A stretch of 64,000 nt of DNA from Ignavibacteriales bacterium (GTDB lineage Bacteria; Bacteroidota; Ignavibacteria; Ignavibacteriales; SURF-24), in NCBI GenBank assembly GCA_026390815.1, contig JAPLFH010000054.1, forward strand, positions 62,001-126,000. The letters are read 5' to 3'. Below, piece after piece: positions 1-7,811 of the stretch. Within the stretch, counting starts at the first letter, position 1. The number at the start of each line of letters is the position of its first letter. The position numbers and the translations under genes were made by a program. The notes under the pieces were generated by a model. It was not told the origin of the DNA. It made no database searches and saw only the letters and a program-made list of their open reading frames with translations.

Positions 1-1
1 T

Positions 2-1246
2 GCATCGGCGAGAATTAAGGCTCACTGGAATGCCTGGGAAAATTTTAGGATGGCAGAAAAACTTTTGCTGGAAAACCTTACTAATGAGGATGATTATTTG
101 AGCCGACTTGATCTGGGTGATTTATATTTAATGATGGGACAGTATGAGAAAGCCAAAGAAGTTTTGAAAAAAGCTATAGAAAAAGATAAGGACCTTGCTA
201 GAGTTCATTCAAAACTGGCTATTACTTATTTCCGTTTGGAAGATTACAAAAAAGCAATTAAGAATTTTGAAATTGCAATCGATCAAGATCCGGATAATCT
301 TATTCTTCAGGCTGGACTGGCAGAATCATATTTAAAAGCTGAAATGATTGAGAAAGCGGAAGCAGGTTACAAGAAAATTTTAAATACAACACCGTTCAAT
401 GTAGAATCCTTAATAGGACTTGGAGAAATTTATACGCAAATGGCGGATAAGGAAGACACTGATTTATACCCTTTGGCAATTGATTGTCATACAAAATCCC
501 TTAATTATGCAAATTCAAATAAAGGCTCAAAAAAGTTAAAGCGCAGTGAATTGTCAGCAGTTCACTACTCGCGTGGATATGCACGGGTAAAATATTATGA
601 ATCCATGAAATTATCTAAAGATGAAAATGTTTTAATGCAGGCGATGGAAGATTTTAAATTATGCTATAATAATGATCCGGATAATCATAAAGCTAAACGT
701 GCCCAGGAAAAGATTCAGAAGAAATTTAATTATAGTTCAGTACACTGGCTTTCAGAAAAGTTTGGTCCTACAGCTATTTTCATTTTTTCATTTTTATTTT
801 TATTAACTGTGCAATGGTTGTACTTTGTTGGTAAACCAGTTTATGGAACCGGCAATTTTATGCTAAGTAATGAATCAATTGTAGAGTTGAAAAGATACGA
901 TGTACCAGACGAACTTTTAACAAAATTAAAATTAGTATTAGATAAAAAATTTACAAGCGAAGAAAAATTATTAACAAGGATCAAATTGATGATCAGCGAG
1001 CAAGAGCTTGAAAAATTCAAACCGCTAATTGCAGATGTATTAGAAAAGGAAAACAGTTTAAGAATCTGGCAGCCGATAGAAGTTGGTTACTATGGATTTT
1101 TAACTTTTGCTTCGCTGATATTTATGATTACCGGATTATACTTACCGCAAATACTTAAATTGAAAGTTGGTGGAATTGAATTGGAGAAAAGCGCCGTTGA
1201 TCAAATTAAAACGAACGTAACTTTAGGAATTAGCAAATGGAAATGA
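2..1246 (+). CDS. TPR-repeat membrane protein, 5' end outside window
   Basis: The frame is open from the first bases of the window. The first ATG at 50 has no usable ribosome binding site (AGG directly touches it), so the gene probably starts upstream; counting from that ATG the visible part is 398 residues. The N-terminal half contains tandem TPR-like helices, for example LGDLYLMMGQYEKAKEVLKK and LGEIYTQ, which normally act as protein-protein scaffolds. Two hydrophobic segments follow at about residues 238-262 and 340-365 (ATG-50 numbering), suggesting a membrane-anchored protein with a roughly 80-residue domain between them. I do not recognise a specific family. The next gene starts 150 bp downstream behind its own promoter-like element. 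Confidence 0.8.
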   Translation, partial: ASARIKAHWNAWENFRMAEKLLLENLTNEDDYLSRLDLGDLYLMMGQYEKAKEVLKKAIEKDKDLARVHSKLAITYFRLEDYKKAIKNFEIAIDQDPDNLILQAGLAESYLKAEMIEKAEAGYKKILNTTPFNVESLIGLGEIYTQMADKEDTDLYPLAIDCHTKSLNYANSNKGSKKLKRSELSAVHYSRGYARVKYYESMKLSKDENVLMQAMEDFKLCYNNDPDNHKAKRAQEKIQKKFNYSSVHWLSEKFGPTAIFIFSFLFLLTVQWLYFVGKPVYGTGNFMLSNESIVELKRYDVPDELLTKLKLVLDKKFTSEEKLLTRIKLMISEQELEKFKPLIADVLEKENSLRIWQPIEVGYYGFLTFASLIFMITGLYLPQILKLKVGGIELEKSAVDQIKTNVTLGISKWK

Positions 1247-1320
1247 TAGGTGAATAATTGTTAGTCCTGACAGCGATTTTGCAATTTTTTTTTTCGCTCA
1301 AATCCACGTAAGGAAATAAT

Positions 1321-1328
1321 TATCTTTG
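1321..1328 (+). promoter_or_regulatory. Bacteroidota-type -7 element
   Basis: TATCTTTG matches the Bacteroidota -7 consensus TAnnTTTG exactly. It lies about 70 bp before the acyl-CoA ligase fusion gene. No clean TTTG -33 box is seen at the ideal distance; a T-rich run lies about 24 bp upstream. Confidence 0.35.
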
Positions 1329-1396
1329 TTAATTGTCCGGCTTCAGTTATTTTCGTGTTGAACCAATAGAAAATTTTATTTTATAAGAAGTAAAAA

Positions 1397-3850
1397 ATGA
1401 ACTTTACCAAAAATTATTCTAAGACAGCTTTAATCCATAATGATAAAGATATTTCCTATGAAGAACTCATCAATTCAATAAGAAAATTTTCTTCACTCCT
1501 AAATATCACCAAGGGAGATCGCGTTGTAATCTTATCAGAGAACAGACCAGAATGGGGTTGCGCTTTTTTTTCTGTGTGGAATAAAAGAGGAATTGCTGTA
1601 CCGGTTGATTTTATGTCCGGCTCAGACGAAATTGCTTATATAATAAATGATTGCAAACCTACAACAATATTTACTTCCACAAACAATCTACCTGTAATTA
1701 AAATTGCTTTAAAGGAAGTTGATTATAATCCGGCTCTTATCATTTTTGAAGAATTAATGTTAGATGATAACGGAGACGAAGAAAAATTATTTCCGGACGA
1801 TAAGGATGATATTGCGGTAATAATTTATACTTCCGGAACTACCGGAAATCCAAAAGGAGTAATGCTTTCTTACGAAAATCTTTATTCAAATGTTGAATGC
1901 ATAACAGGACTGGATGTAATAGGATTCAAAGATAGGGTAATTGCTATCCTTCCGTTTCATCATTCTTTTCCGCTACAAGGATCTATGCTAATGCCCCTTT
2001 TCATTGGCGGTACTGTAGTTTTTCTTAGTCAACTTTCTTCAGAAGAGATTATAAAAACTATGCAAAGACACAAAGTTACAATGATAATTGGCGTTCCAAG
2101 GTTATATAAACTATTTCATGACAGTATAATGAAAAAGATAAATGCTAATAAAGTTGCAAAACTACTCTTCGGTGTTGCTAAACGGATAAACAATATTTCG
2201 CTTAATAGAAAACTGTTTAAAAAAGTGCAGGATACATTTGGCGGCAATATGAAATATTTTATCTGTGGCGGAGCCAAGTTAGATGAAACTATTGCTCAGG
2301 ATTTCTGGACGCTTGGATTCAAAACATTGGAAGGCTACGGAATGACAGAAGCTTCTCCATTAATATCTTTTAATCCACCAGAAAGAGTTAAAATTGGGTC
2401 AGTTGGTAAAGTATTCGAAGGAGCAAAATGCAAAATTGTTGATGATGAAATTGTTGTTACCGGCAGAAACATAATGAAAGGTTATTACAATAAAGAAGAA
2501 GATACAAATGATATTTTAAAAGATGGTTGGATTTATACTGGCGATTTAGGTTATGTGGACAAGGATGATTACCTGTACATTACTGGCAGGAAAAAAGAAA
2601 TAATTGTTTTACCAAATGGAAAAAACCTAAACCCGGAAGAAATTGAATCCAAGATAATTACAAATTACCCTTACGTAAAAGAAATTGGAGTAATTCAAAA
2701 AGAAGGACAATTATTAGCAATCATTTATCCGGATTTTGCATTACTGGAAAAAGATCAAATTGTTAGCATACAGGAAACAATCAAGTGGAATGTAATTGAT
2801 AAATATAACCGGTCGTCTTCATCTTATAAAAAGATTTTTAATTTTACTATTGTTCACAATGAACTTCCTAAAACACGGCTTGGTAAACTGAAACGATTTA
2901 CCTTGATGCAATTATTACAAAAAGAAAAAAAGGAAAAATCTGCTGTTGAAGTGCCGGATTACCAGGAATACAAACTGCTCGAAGAATACTTAGAATCCGT
3001 TGTAAAGAAAGATATTTTACCGGAAGAGCATGTAGAACTTGATCTCGGTCTTGATTCCCTGGACAGGGTGGAACTTCAAGCACATATCGAAAAGATGTTT
3101 GGGATTTCGATGACGGATGAAGATTTATCACATCATTCAACAGTTGAAAAACTTGCTTTATTTATAAAGGAAAAGAAAACAAAAATTGAAAATGAAGTTA
3201 TGCATTGGGGAAAAATGCTAAAGCAGGAAATCAAATATGATATTCCAAATAAAAATTATGTTCTCAAATCTTTAAAACTATTTTCAAAACCTTTTTTTAG
3301 ATTTTATATGAAGGTGGAAACCGAAGGATTGGAGAATATTCCAGATTCGCCAGTCATTATGGTTCCTAATCATCAAAGCTTTTTTGATGGACTTATGATA
3401 GCAAACATTTTAAAGAATAGAATGCTAAACAGAACTTACTTTTTTGCCAACGAAAAAAATATTAAATCAAAAATCAGTCAGTACGTTGCAAGGAATAGCA
3501 ACATCCTGGTAATGAACATAAACAAAAACCTTAAACTTACTCTGCAAAAAATAGCTGCTATTTTAAATGATGGAAACAATATGGTCATTTTTCCGGAAGG
3601 CAACAGAAGCAGAGATGGAAAGTTAACGGCTTTTAAAAAAACTTTTGCAATTATAAGTAAAGAACTGAACATACCAGTTATTCCAGTTGTAATTAAAGGT
3701 GCATACGAAAAATTTTCTGTTGAAAGCAAGTTTCCTAAACCAGGAAAGATCCAATTGAAATTTCTAAAACCAATTTATCCAGCCGATCTGGATTACGATG
3801 CAATAACCATGTTAACTCAAAACAATATTCAGAGTTATTTTCCCGAGTGA
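1397..3850 (+). CDS. Fused AMP-dependent acyl ligase / acyl carrier / acyltransferase
   Basis: This 817-residue protein has three domains. Residues 1 to about 500 form an AMP-binding acyl-CoA or acyl-ACP synthetase, with the P-loop IYTSGTTGNPKG near 142-153, GYGMTEASP near 313 and YTGDLG near 380. An acyl carrier domain at about 525-595 carries LGLDSLD, whose serine (about 554) is the expected phosphopantetheine site. The C-terminus, from about 630, is a PlsC-type acyltransferase with NHQSFFD (H-x4-D, near 657) and FPEGNRSRDG (near 731). Inference: it activates a fatty acid, holds it on its own carrier and passes it to a lysophospholipid or glycerol phosphate, as in 2-acyl-glycerophosphoethanolamine acyltransferase/acyl-ACP synthetase (Aas) enzymes. 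The internal carrier domain is the unusual part. Confidence 0.9.
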   Translation: MNFTKNYSKTALIHNDKDISYEELINSIRKFSSLLNITKGDRVVILSENRPEWGCAFFSVWNKRGIAVPVDFMSGSDEIAYIINDCKPTTIFTSTNNLPVIKIALKEVDYNPALIIFEELMLDDNGDEEKLFPDDKDDIAVIIYTSGTTGNPKGVMLSYENLYSNVECITGLDVIGFKDRVIAILPFHHSFPLQGSMLMPLFIGGTVVFLSQLSSEEIIKTMQRHKVTMIIGVPRLYKLFHDSIMKKINANKVAKLLFGVAKRINNISLNRKLFKKVQDTFGGNMKYFICGGAKLDETIAQDFWTLGFKTLEGYGMTEASPLISFNPPERVKIGSVGKVFEGAKCKIVDDEIVVTGRNIMKGYYNKEEDTNDILKDGWIYTGDLGYVDKDDYLYITGRKKEIIVLPNGKNLNPEEIESKIITNYPYVKEIGVIQKEGQLLAIIYPDFALLEKDQIVSIQETIKWNVIDKYNRSSSSYKKIFNFTIVHNELPKTRLGKLKRFTLMQLLQKEKKEKSAVEVPDYQEYKLLEEYLESVVKKDILPEEHVELDLGLDSLDRVELQAHIEKMFGISMTDEDLSHHSTVEKLALFIKEKKTKIENEVMHWGKMLKQEIKYDIPNKNYVLKSLKLFSKPFFRFYMKVETEGLENIPDSPVIMVPNHQSFFDGLMIANILKNRMLNRTYFFANEKNIKSKISQYVARNSNILVMNINKNLKLTLQKIAAILNDGNNMVIFPEGNRSRDGKLTAFKKTFAIISKELNIPVIPVVIKGAYEKFSVESKFPKPGKIQLKFLKPIYPADLDYDAITMLTQNNIQSYFPE

Positions 3851-4018
3851 TTTATAAGATCAAAAGGATTTTTAAGAAGCATTGTTTTATGAATATCAAA
3901 AATTTTTCTGACCATTGGCTGAACTGAATATTATTTAATTCAAGGGAAGATCGCTTGTTTTTGTTTCTAAGTCTGAGATAAGATAATATTCAAACCTGAT
4001 GATCTATGTTAATTAATT

Positions 4019-5218
4019 ATGAATTTTGATGAAATAAAATTGTTATTGCAAAAAGAATCCAGAGATTTTTTTGAATTACATAAACTTGAACAGCCAACAT
4101 CTTTTGCATTAAAATTTAATTCGCAAAAGAATCTGCCAATAAGAGCCATAACTGAACAGATAAAATGTTATCAAAAAGCCATTAAGAAACTTCCCGGTCT
4201 TTGCACAAAAACATTGATTTATGAATCGGTTGCACTTGAGCAAGCTTCAAGTGAAGCTACTGCAGTTTACAAATCCAGCCTGGTTAGCGGAAAAAGAATT
4301 ATTGATTTGACTGGTGGACTTGGTGTAGATTCGATTTTCTTTTCTAAAAATTTTTATGAAGTTTTTTACTGCGAAGATTCTGAAATACTTTGCGAAATAT
4401 TTAAGAAGAATCTTATTGCATTGAACATCAAAAATGTTAAGGCAGATTGTAGGGATGGAATAGCTGCGATCTCGGGTTTTCCGAATGAATATTTTGATTG
4501 GATTTATATCGATCCTTCCAGAAGAGATGGACAAAAACGATCAGTTGGATTGGAACACTGCAGACCAAATATTCTAATTCATCTTAAGGAATTATTTTAT
4601 AAGTCAGAAAATCTTTTAGTTAAAACCTCGCCAGCGATTGATTTTATAAAAATGAAAAGGCAGTTGCCGCATCTAAAAGAATTTATTGTTGTTTCTTTGA
4701 ATGGCGAATGTAAAGAAATACTTTTGAATTTAAATAGAAACTCACAATCAGCTGAAGTAAAGATTAAGGCGGTGTTATTAACGGACGAAAATCAAAAAGA
4801 ATTCGTCCGGTACGAAAACGATAATTACGCCAGGCAAATTGCAGCTAAAGTATTAACTTATTTTTATGAACCTGATGCTGCCATCATTAAAGCAAGGTTA
4901 ACGGAAAAACTAGCTGAACAATTTTCTCTTTTCTTCATAAATGATTCGATTGATTATTTAACCTCCGCCACCAATGTTGTAAATTTTCCAGGGAGAATAT
5001 TCGAAGTTGTAAGTGTGTTCATTTATAATAAAAAAAAATTAAGTACATATCTGAAAGTTAGATCAATAAATAAAGCCAACATAGCAAGGAGAGATTTTCC
5101 GGATTCACCTGAAACAATCCGTAAAAATTTTCATTTGAAAGATGGTGGAGATGATTATTTGTTTTTTACTAAAAATCAATCGAAAGATTTTATTGTAATT
5201 CATTGCAGGAAAAAATAA
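4019..5218 (+). CDS. Class I SAM-dependent methyltransferase, PG_1098/THUMP-like family
   Basis: This 399-residue protein has a Rossmann methyltransferase core. Motif I is IDLTGGLGVDS (about residues 96-106), and the acidic adenosyl-binding residue is in YCEDSE. The catalytic-type motif is DPSRRDGQKRSVGL (about 165-178). The DPxRRD form and the following C-terminal domain match the Bacteroidota PG_1098/THUMP-like group, presumed RNA methyltransferases. The substrate is not known to me. The GNAT gene follows after 10 bp, so the two are probably cotranscribed. Confidence 0.8.
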   Translation: MNFDEIKLLLQKESRDFFELHKLEQPTSFALKFNSQKNLPIRAITEQIKCYQKAIKKLPGLCTKTLIYESVALEQASSEATAVYKSSLVSGKRIIDLTGGLGVDSIFFSKNFYEVFYCEDSEILCEIFKKNLIALNIKNVKADCRDGIAAISGFPNEYFDWIYIDPSRRDGQKRSVGLEHCRPNILIHLKELFYKSENLLVKTSPAIDFIKMKRQLPHLKEFIVVSLNGECKEILLNLNRNSQSAEVKIKAVLLTDENQKEFVRYENDNYARQIAAKVLTYFYEPDAAIIKARLTEKLAEQFSLFFINDSIDYLTSATNVVNFPGRIFEVVSVFIYNKKKLSTYLKVRSINKANIARRDFPDSPETIRKNFHLKDGGDDYLFFTKNQSKDFIVIHCRKK

Positions 5219-5228
5219 GGATATTAAA

Positions 5229-5732
5229 ATGGAAACAGAGAATCAAAGTTCGAAATTAAAAATTGTTTCTGCACGTAAGGAAGATGTAACAATTGTTATT
5301 TCGTTTATTAAGCAATTAGCTGAATACGAAAAATTATCTAATGATGTTACCGCCACTGAAGAATTATTGACTAAGACATTATTTAGTCCTGGTTCAGTAG
5401 CGAAAGTTCTGCTTGCTTATTATGATGATGCACCAGCAGGATTTGCAATTTATTTTTTCAACTTTTCTACATTCGTGGGTAAACCAGGTTTATATCTGGA
5501 AGATGTTTTTGTAAAGCCACATCTTAGAGGAAAAGGAATTGGAAAAGCTATTCTTGTTCATCTTGCAAAAATTGCCATTGAAAAGGATTGTGGAAGATTT
5601 GAGTGGTCAGTTTTGAATTGGAATAAACCTTCAATTGAATTCTATAAAAATCTGGGAGCTAAACCGTTGGAAGAATGGAAAGTATTTCGATTAGATGGTA
5701 AGGCTCTTGAGAAATTATCAAAATCAAATTGA
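5229..5732 (+). CDS. GNAT N-acetyltransferase, diamine acetyltransferase-like
   Basis: A 167-residue single GNAT domain. Motif A reads LEDVFVKPHLRGKGIGKAIL, with the acetyl-CoA pyrophosphate loop RGKGIG, and motif B reads VLNWNKPSIEFYKNLGA with the usual catalytic-region tyrosine. The overall pattern resembles spermidine/diamine acetyltransferases (SSAT type), but substrate specificity cannot be read from the sequence. It lies 10 bp behind the methyltransferase gene and ends before a bidirectional terminator. Confidence 0.8.
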   Translation: METENQSSKLKIVSARKEDVTIVISFIKQLAEYEKLSNDVTATEELLTKTLFSPGSVAKVLLAYYDDAPAGFAIYFFNFSTFVGKPGLYLEDVFVKPHLRGKGIGKAILVHLAKIAIEKDCGRFEWSVLNWNKPSIEFYKNLGAKPLEEWKVFRLDGKALEKLSKSN

Positions 5733-5781
5733 TAATTCTTTTTAGCAACATCTTTAAAATTAGTGTTCGTCATAAAAAAAA

Positions 5782-5805
5782 GGAGAGCATAAGCTCTCCC
5801 TTTTT
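5782..5805. terminator. Bidirectional intrinsic terminator
   Basis: GGAGAGC (5782-5788), loop ATAA, GCTCTCC (5793-5799), flanked by an A-run on the left and CTTTTT on the right. It lies between two convergent genes and suits both. Confidence 0.85.
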
Positions 5806-5821
5806 CATTAATAAGTGTTAA

Positions 5822-6103
5822 TTATTTTGTTTCTGATTCTGTTTTAGCATTATCATCACTGCTTTTCATACCTGCATCTTTCTTATCGCTGCATTTATTT
5901 TCGCAATCTTTCATTTCAGTTTTGGCGCAGCAATTCATTATATTTTTTTTCTCTAATTTAGTATCGCAATTCATTTTATCTTTCTTAACAGATTTTTGTA
6001 CTGTTTTTACTTCTTTCTTTACTTTATCCTGAGCAAAAGAGGAATTAAATCCTGAAAAAAGAAATGCCGCTGCAATTATTGCTACAAAAAATTTTATGCG
6101 CAT
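5822..6103 (-). CDS. Small secreted Cys/Lys-rich protein
   Basis: A 93-residue protein with a clear signal peptide (MRIKFFVAIIAAAFLFSGF, cleavage probably after FAQ). The mature part is short, very lysine-rich and hydrophilic, with six cysteines in NCD, NCC and DCENKC arrangements and a repeated MNC triplet. No known domain is recognised. Six cysteines with neighbouring methionines suggest metal binding in the periplasm (inference only). A TAAATTTG promoter element lies 46 bp upstream on the same strand, so it is probably a monocistronic unit ending at the shared terminator. Confidence 0.7.
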   Translation of the reverse strand: MRIKFFVAIIAAAFLFSGFNSSFAQDKVKKEVKTVQKSVKKDKMNCDTKLEKKNIMNCCAKTEMKDCENKCSDKKDAGMKSSDDNAKTESETK

Positions 6104-6148
6104 AAATAACTCCTGATATTATGATTTGAAACTTATCTAACTGTGAAG

Positions 6149-6156
6149 CAAATTTA
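6149..6156 (-). promoter_or_regulatory. Bacteroidota-type -7 element
   Basis: On the minus strand this reads TAAATTTG, an exact TAnnTTTG match, 46 bp before the start of the small secreted Cys-rich protein. Confidence 0.35.
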
Positions 6157-6306
6157 AGTAAAAGGTTATAGAGTTCAAATGAAAATTTCAGATAAAAATT
6201 TTTGCTTGAAAATGGACCAGTAGAAAAATGTATCGAAAATTTTGTTGTATTTCATTTTCTCTTTACTTAGATTTTCGCTGGGTTCAATCACAAATTGGAG
6301 GTTACA

Positions 6307-6771
6307 ATGCCAGCAAAGAAGTTGAAAGAATTCCTGGATAAAAATAAAATTAAATACGTTAGTATTAAGCACTCACCAGCCTTCACCGCACAGGAAATTG
6401 CTGAATCAGCGCACATTACTGGAAAATGTTTTGCTAAAACTGTTATTGTAAAGATAGATGGCAAAATGGCGATGGCAGTTTTACCTGCCAAATATTTGGT
6501 TGACATTGATCTGTTGAAAGAAACAACTGGGGCAGAATTTGCGGATTTAGCAACTGAACAGGAATTTGAAGATCAATTTCCAGGATGTGAAGTTGGGGCA
6601 ATGCCGCCCTTTGGTAATCTTTATGGTATGGATGTCTTTGTTGCAGAAACATTAACTAAAGATGAAGAAATTGCTTTTAGTGCTGGAACCCATACGGAAG
6701 TTATTAAACTTCCCTTCAAGGATTTTGAAAGATTAGTTAAACCGAAGGTAATAAGTTTTTCGTTGAAATAA
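6307..6771 (+). CDS. YbaK/EbsC-family aminoacyl-tRNA deacylase
   Basis: A 154-residue protein of the YbaK/ProX editing-domain family, which hydrolyses mischarged aminoacyl-tRNA in trans. The family lysine is in CFAKTVIVK, and the substrate-pocket glycine motif appears as GAMPPFG in place of the more usual GxxSPxG. ATG at 6307 is chosen over the upstream TTG at 6295 because GGAGG (6297-6301) lies 5 bp before it. Which tRNA it edits cannot be told from the sequence. It stands alone between a divergent small gene and a separately spaced GNAT gene. Confidence 0.85.
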   Translation: MPAKKLKEFLDKNKIKYVSIKHSPAFTAQEIAESAHITGKCFAKTVIVKIDGKMAMAVLPAKYLVDIDLLKETTGAEFADLATEQEFEDQFPGCEVGAMPPFGNLYGMDVFVAETLTKDEEIAFSAGTHTEVIKLPFKDFERLVKPKVISFSLK

Positions 6772-6877
6772 GAAGTCCTTCATTTTTTTCAAAATTAGTA
6801 ATCAGGGAATAAAATTATCTTTCCTAAGTTTAATTACTTTAATATTCTAAAAAATTCGTATGGGAGTAAAGTATAAA

Positions 6878-7438
6878 ATGCAAAGCGAGTTGTTTGATAC
6901 AGACATTATGATTAGCCGTTACTACCTTGAAGATGTAGACAGGCTTTATGAAGCGGTGAGAGAATCGGTTGATGAAGTTTCTATTTGGCTTCCTTGGTGC
7001 CATCCAAATTATTCTAAACAGGAGGCTGTTGATTATATCAATTTCCAAATGGATGCCTGGGATTATGGTAATGAATTTAGCTTTAAAATTCTTGATAGAA
7101 AAAATGGAAAATTGATTGGTGGAGTTGGATTAAACCAGTTTATTAAAGAGCATAAAACAGTAAACCTTGGTTACTGGATTAGATCAGGTTATACTGGAAA
7201 GGGAATTGCTACAACTGCTGCAATTCTTTGTGCAAAATTTGGATTTGATGAAATTGGGATAAATAGGATTGAAATAATTGCAGCGGTTGAAAACTTTGCA
7301 AGCATTAAAGTAGCAGAAAAAACCGGAGCCAGAAAAGATTGTATTTTAAGAAATAGGTTGCTCATCCATGATAAAATATATGATGCTGTTTTATTTTCAT
7401 TAATTCCTGAAGATTTTAGCAACAAAATTATTTCCTGA
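6878..7438 (+). CDS. RimJ/RimL-family GNAT acetyltransferase
   Basis: About 186 residues if started at ATG 6878, which has GGGAG 11 bp upstream; an in-frame ATG at 6860 has no such site. The RimJ/RimL signature is present: GGVGLNQF, LGYWIRSGYTGKGIATTAA (acetyl-CoA loop YTGKGIAT) and NRIEIIAAVENFASIKVAEK. Family members acetylate ribosomal protein N-termini or small-molecule amines, and the substrate here is open. The cupin gene follows after 6 bp, suggesting an operon. Confidence 0.8.
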   Translation: MQSELFDTDIMISRYYLEDVDRLYEAVRESVDEVSIWLPWCHPNYSKQEAVDYINFQMDAWDYGNEFSFKILDRKNGKLIGGVGLNQFIKEHKTVNLGYWIRSGYTGKGIATTAAILCAKFGFDEIGINRIEIIAAVENFASIKVAEKTGARKDCILRNRLLIHDKIYDAVLFSLIPEDFSNKIIS

Positions 7439-7444
7439 TAGATT

Positions 7445-7768
7445 ATGAAATTAAAAAATATATTTTCGGAATTGCCAGATTCTAACCTTGAAGAAATTTT
7501 TGAAAGTTTGCTTGAAAAAGAAAACATTAGGATAGAGAGAATAGTTTCTACCGGACAATCATCTCCGGATGGATTTTGGTATGAACAGGAAATGAACGAA
7601 TGGGTGATTCTGCTTAAAGGTTCAGCTTCTATTTTATTCGAAAGTGAAGAAGAAGAAAGATTATTAACAACGGGAGATTATATTTATATTCCTGCCCAAG
7701 TAAAACACCGGGTAAATTGGACAGATAAAAATCAAGAAACAATTTGGCTGGCTGTTCATTTTAGATAG
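7445..7768 (+). CDS. Small cupin-domain protein
   Basis: A 107-residue single-domain cupin. The first cupin box is degenerate (WYEQEMNEWVILLKGSASI) and the second reads GDYIYIPAQVKHRV, with the metal-ligand histidine retained. The domain resembles stand-alone cupins of unknown substrate annotated in many Bacteroidota. It sits 6 bp behind the GNAT gene. A binding or isomerase role is possible, but nothing in the sequence fixes the function. Confidence 0.7.
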   Translation: MKLKNIFSELPDSNLEEIFESLLEKENIRIERIVSTGQSSPDGFWYEQEMNEWVILLKGSASILFESEEEERLLTTGDYIYIPAQVKHRVNWTDKNQETIWLAVHFR

Positions 7769-7811
7769 CTAGTAATCAAAAAGTCTGGTTCTAATCGTTT
7801 AAGATATAATT

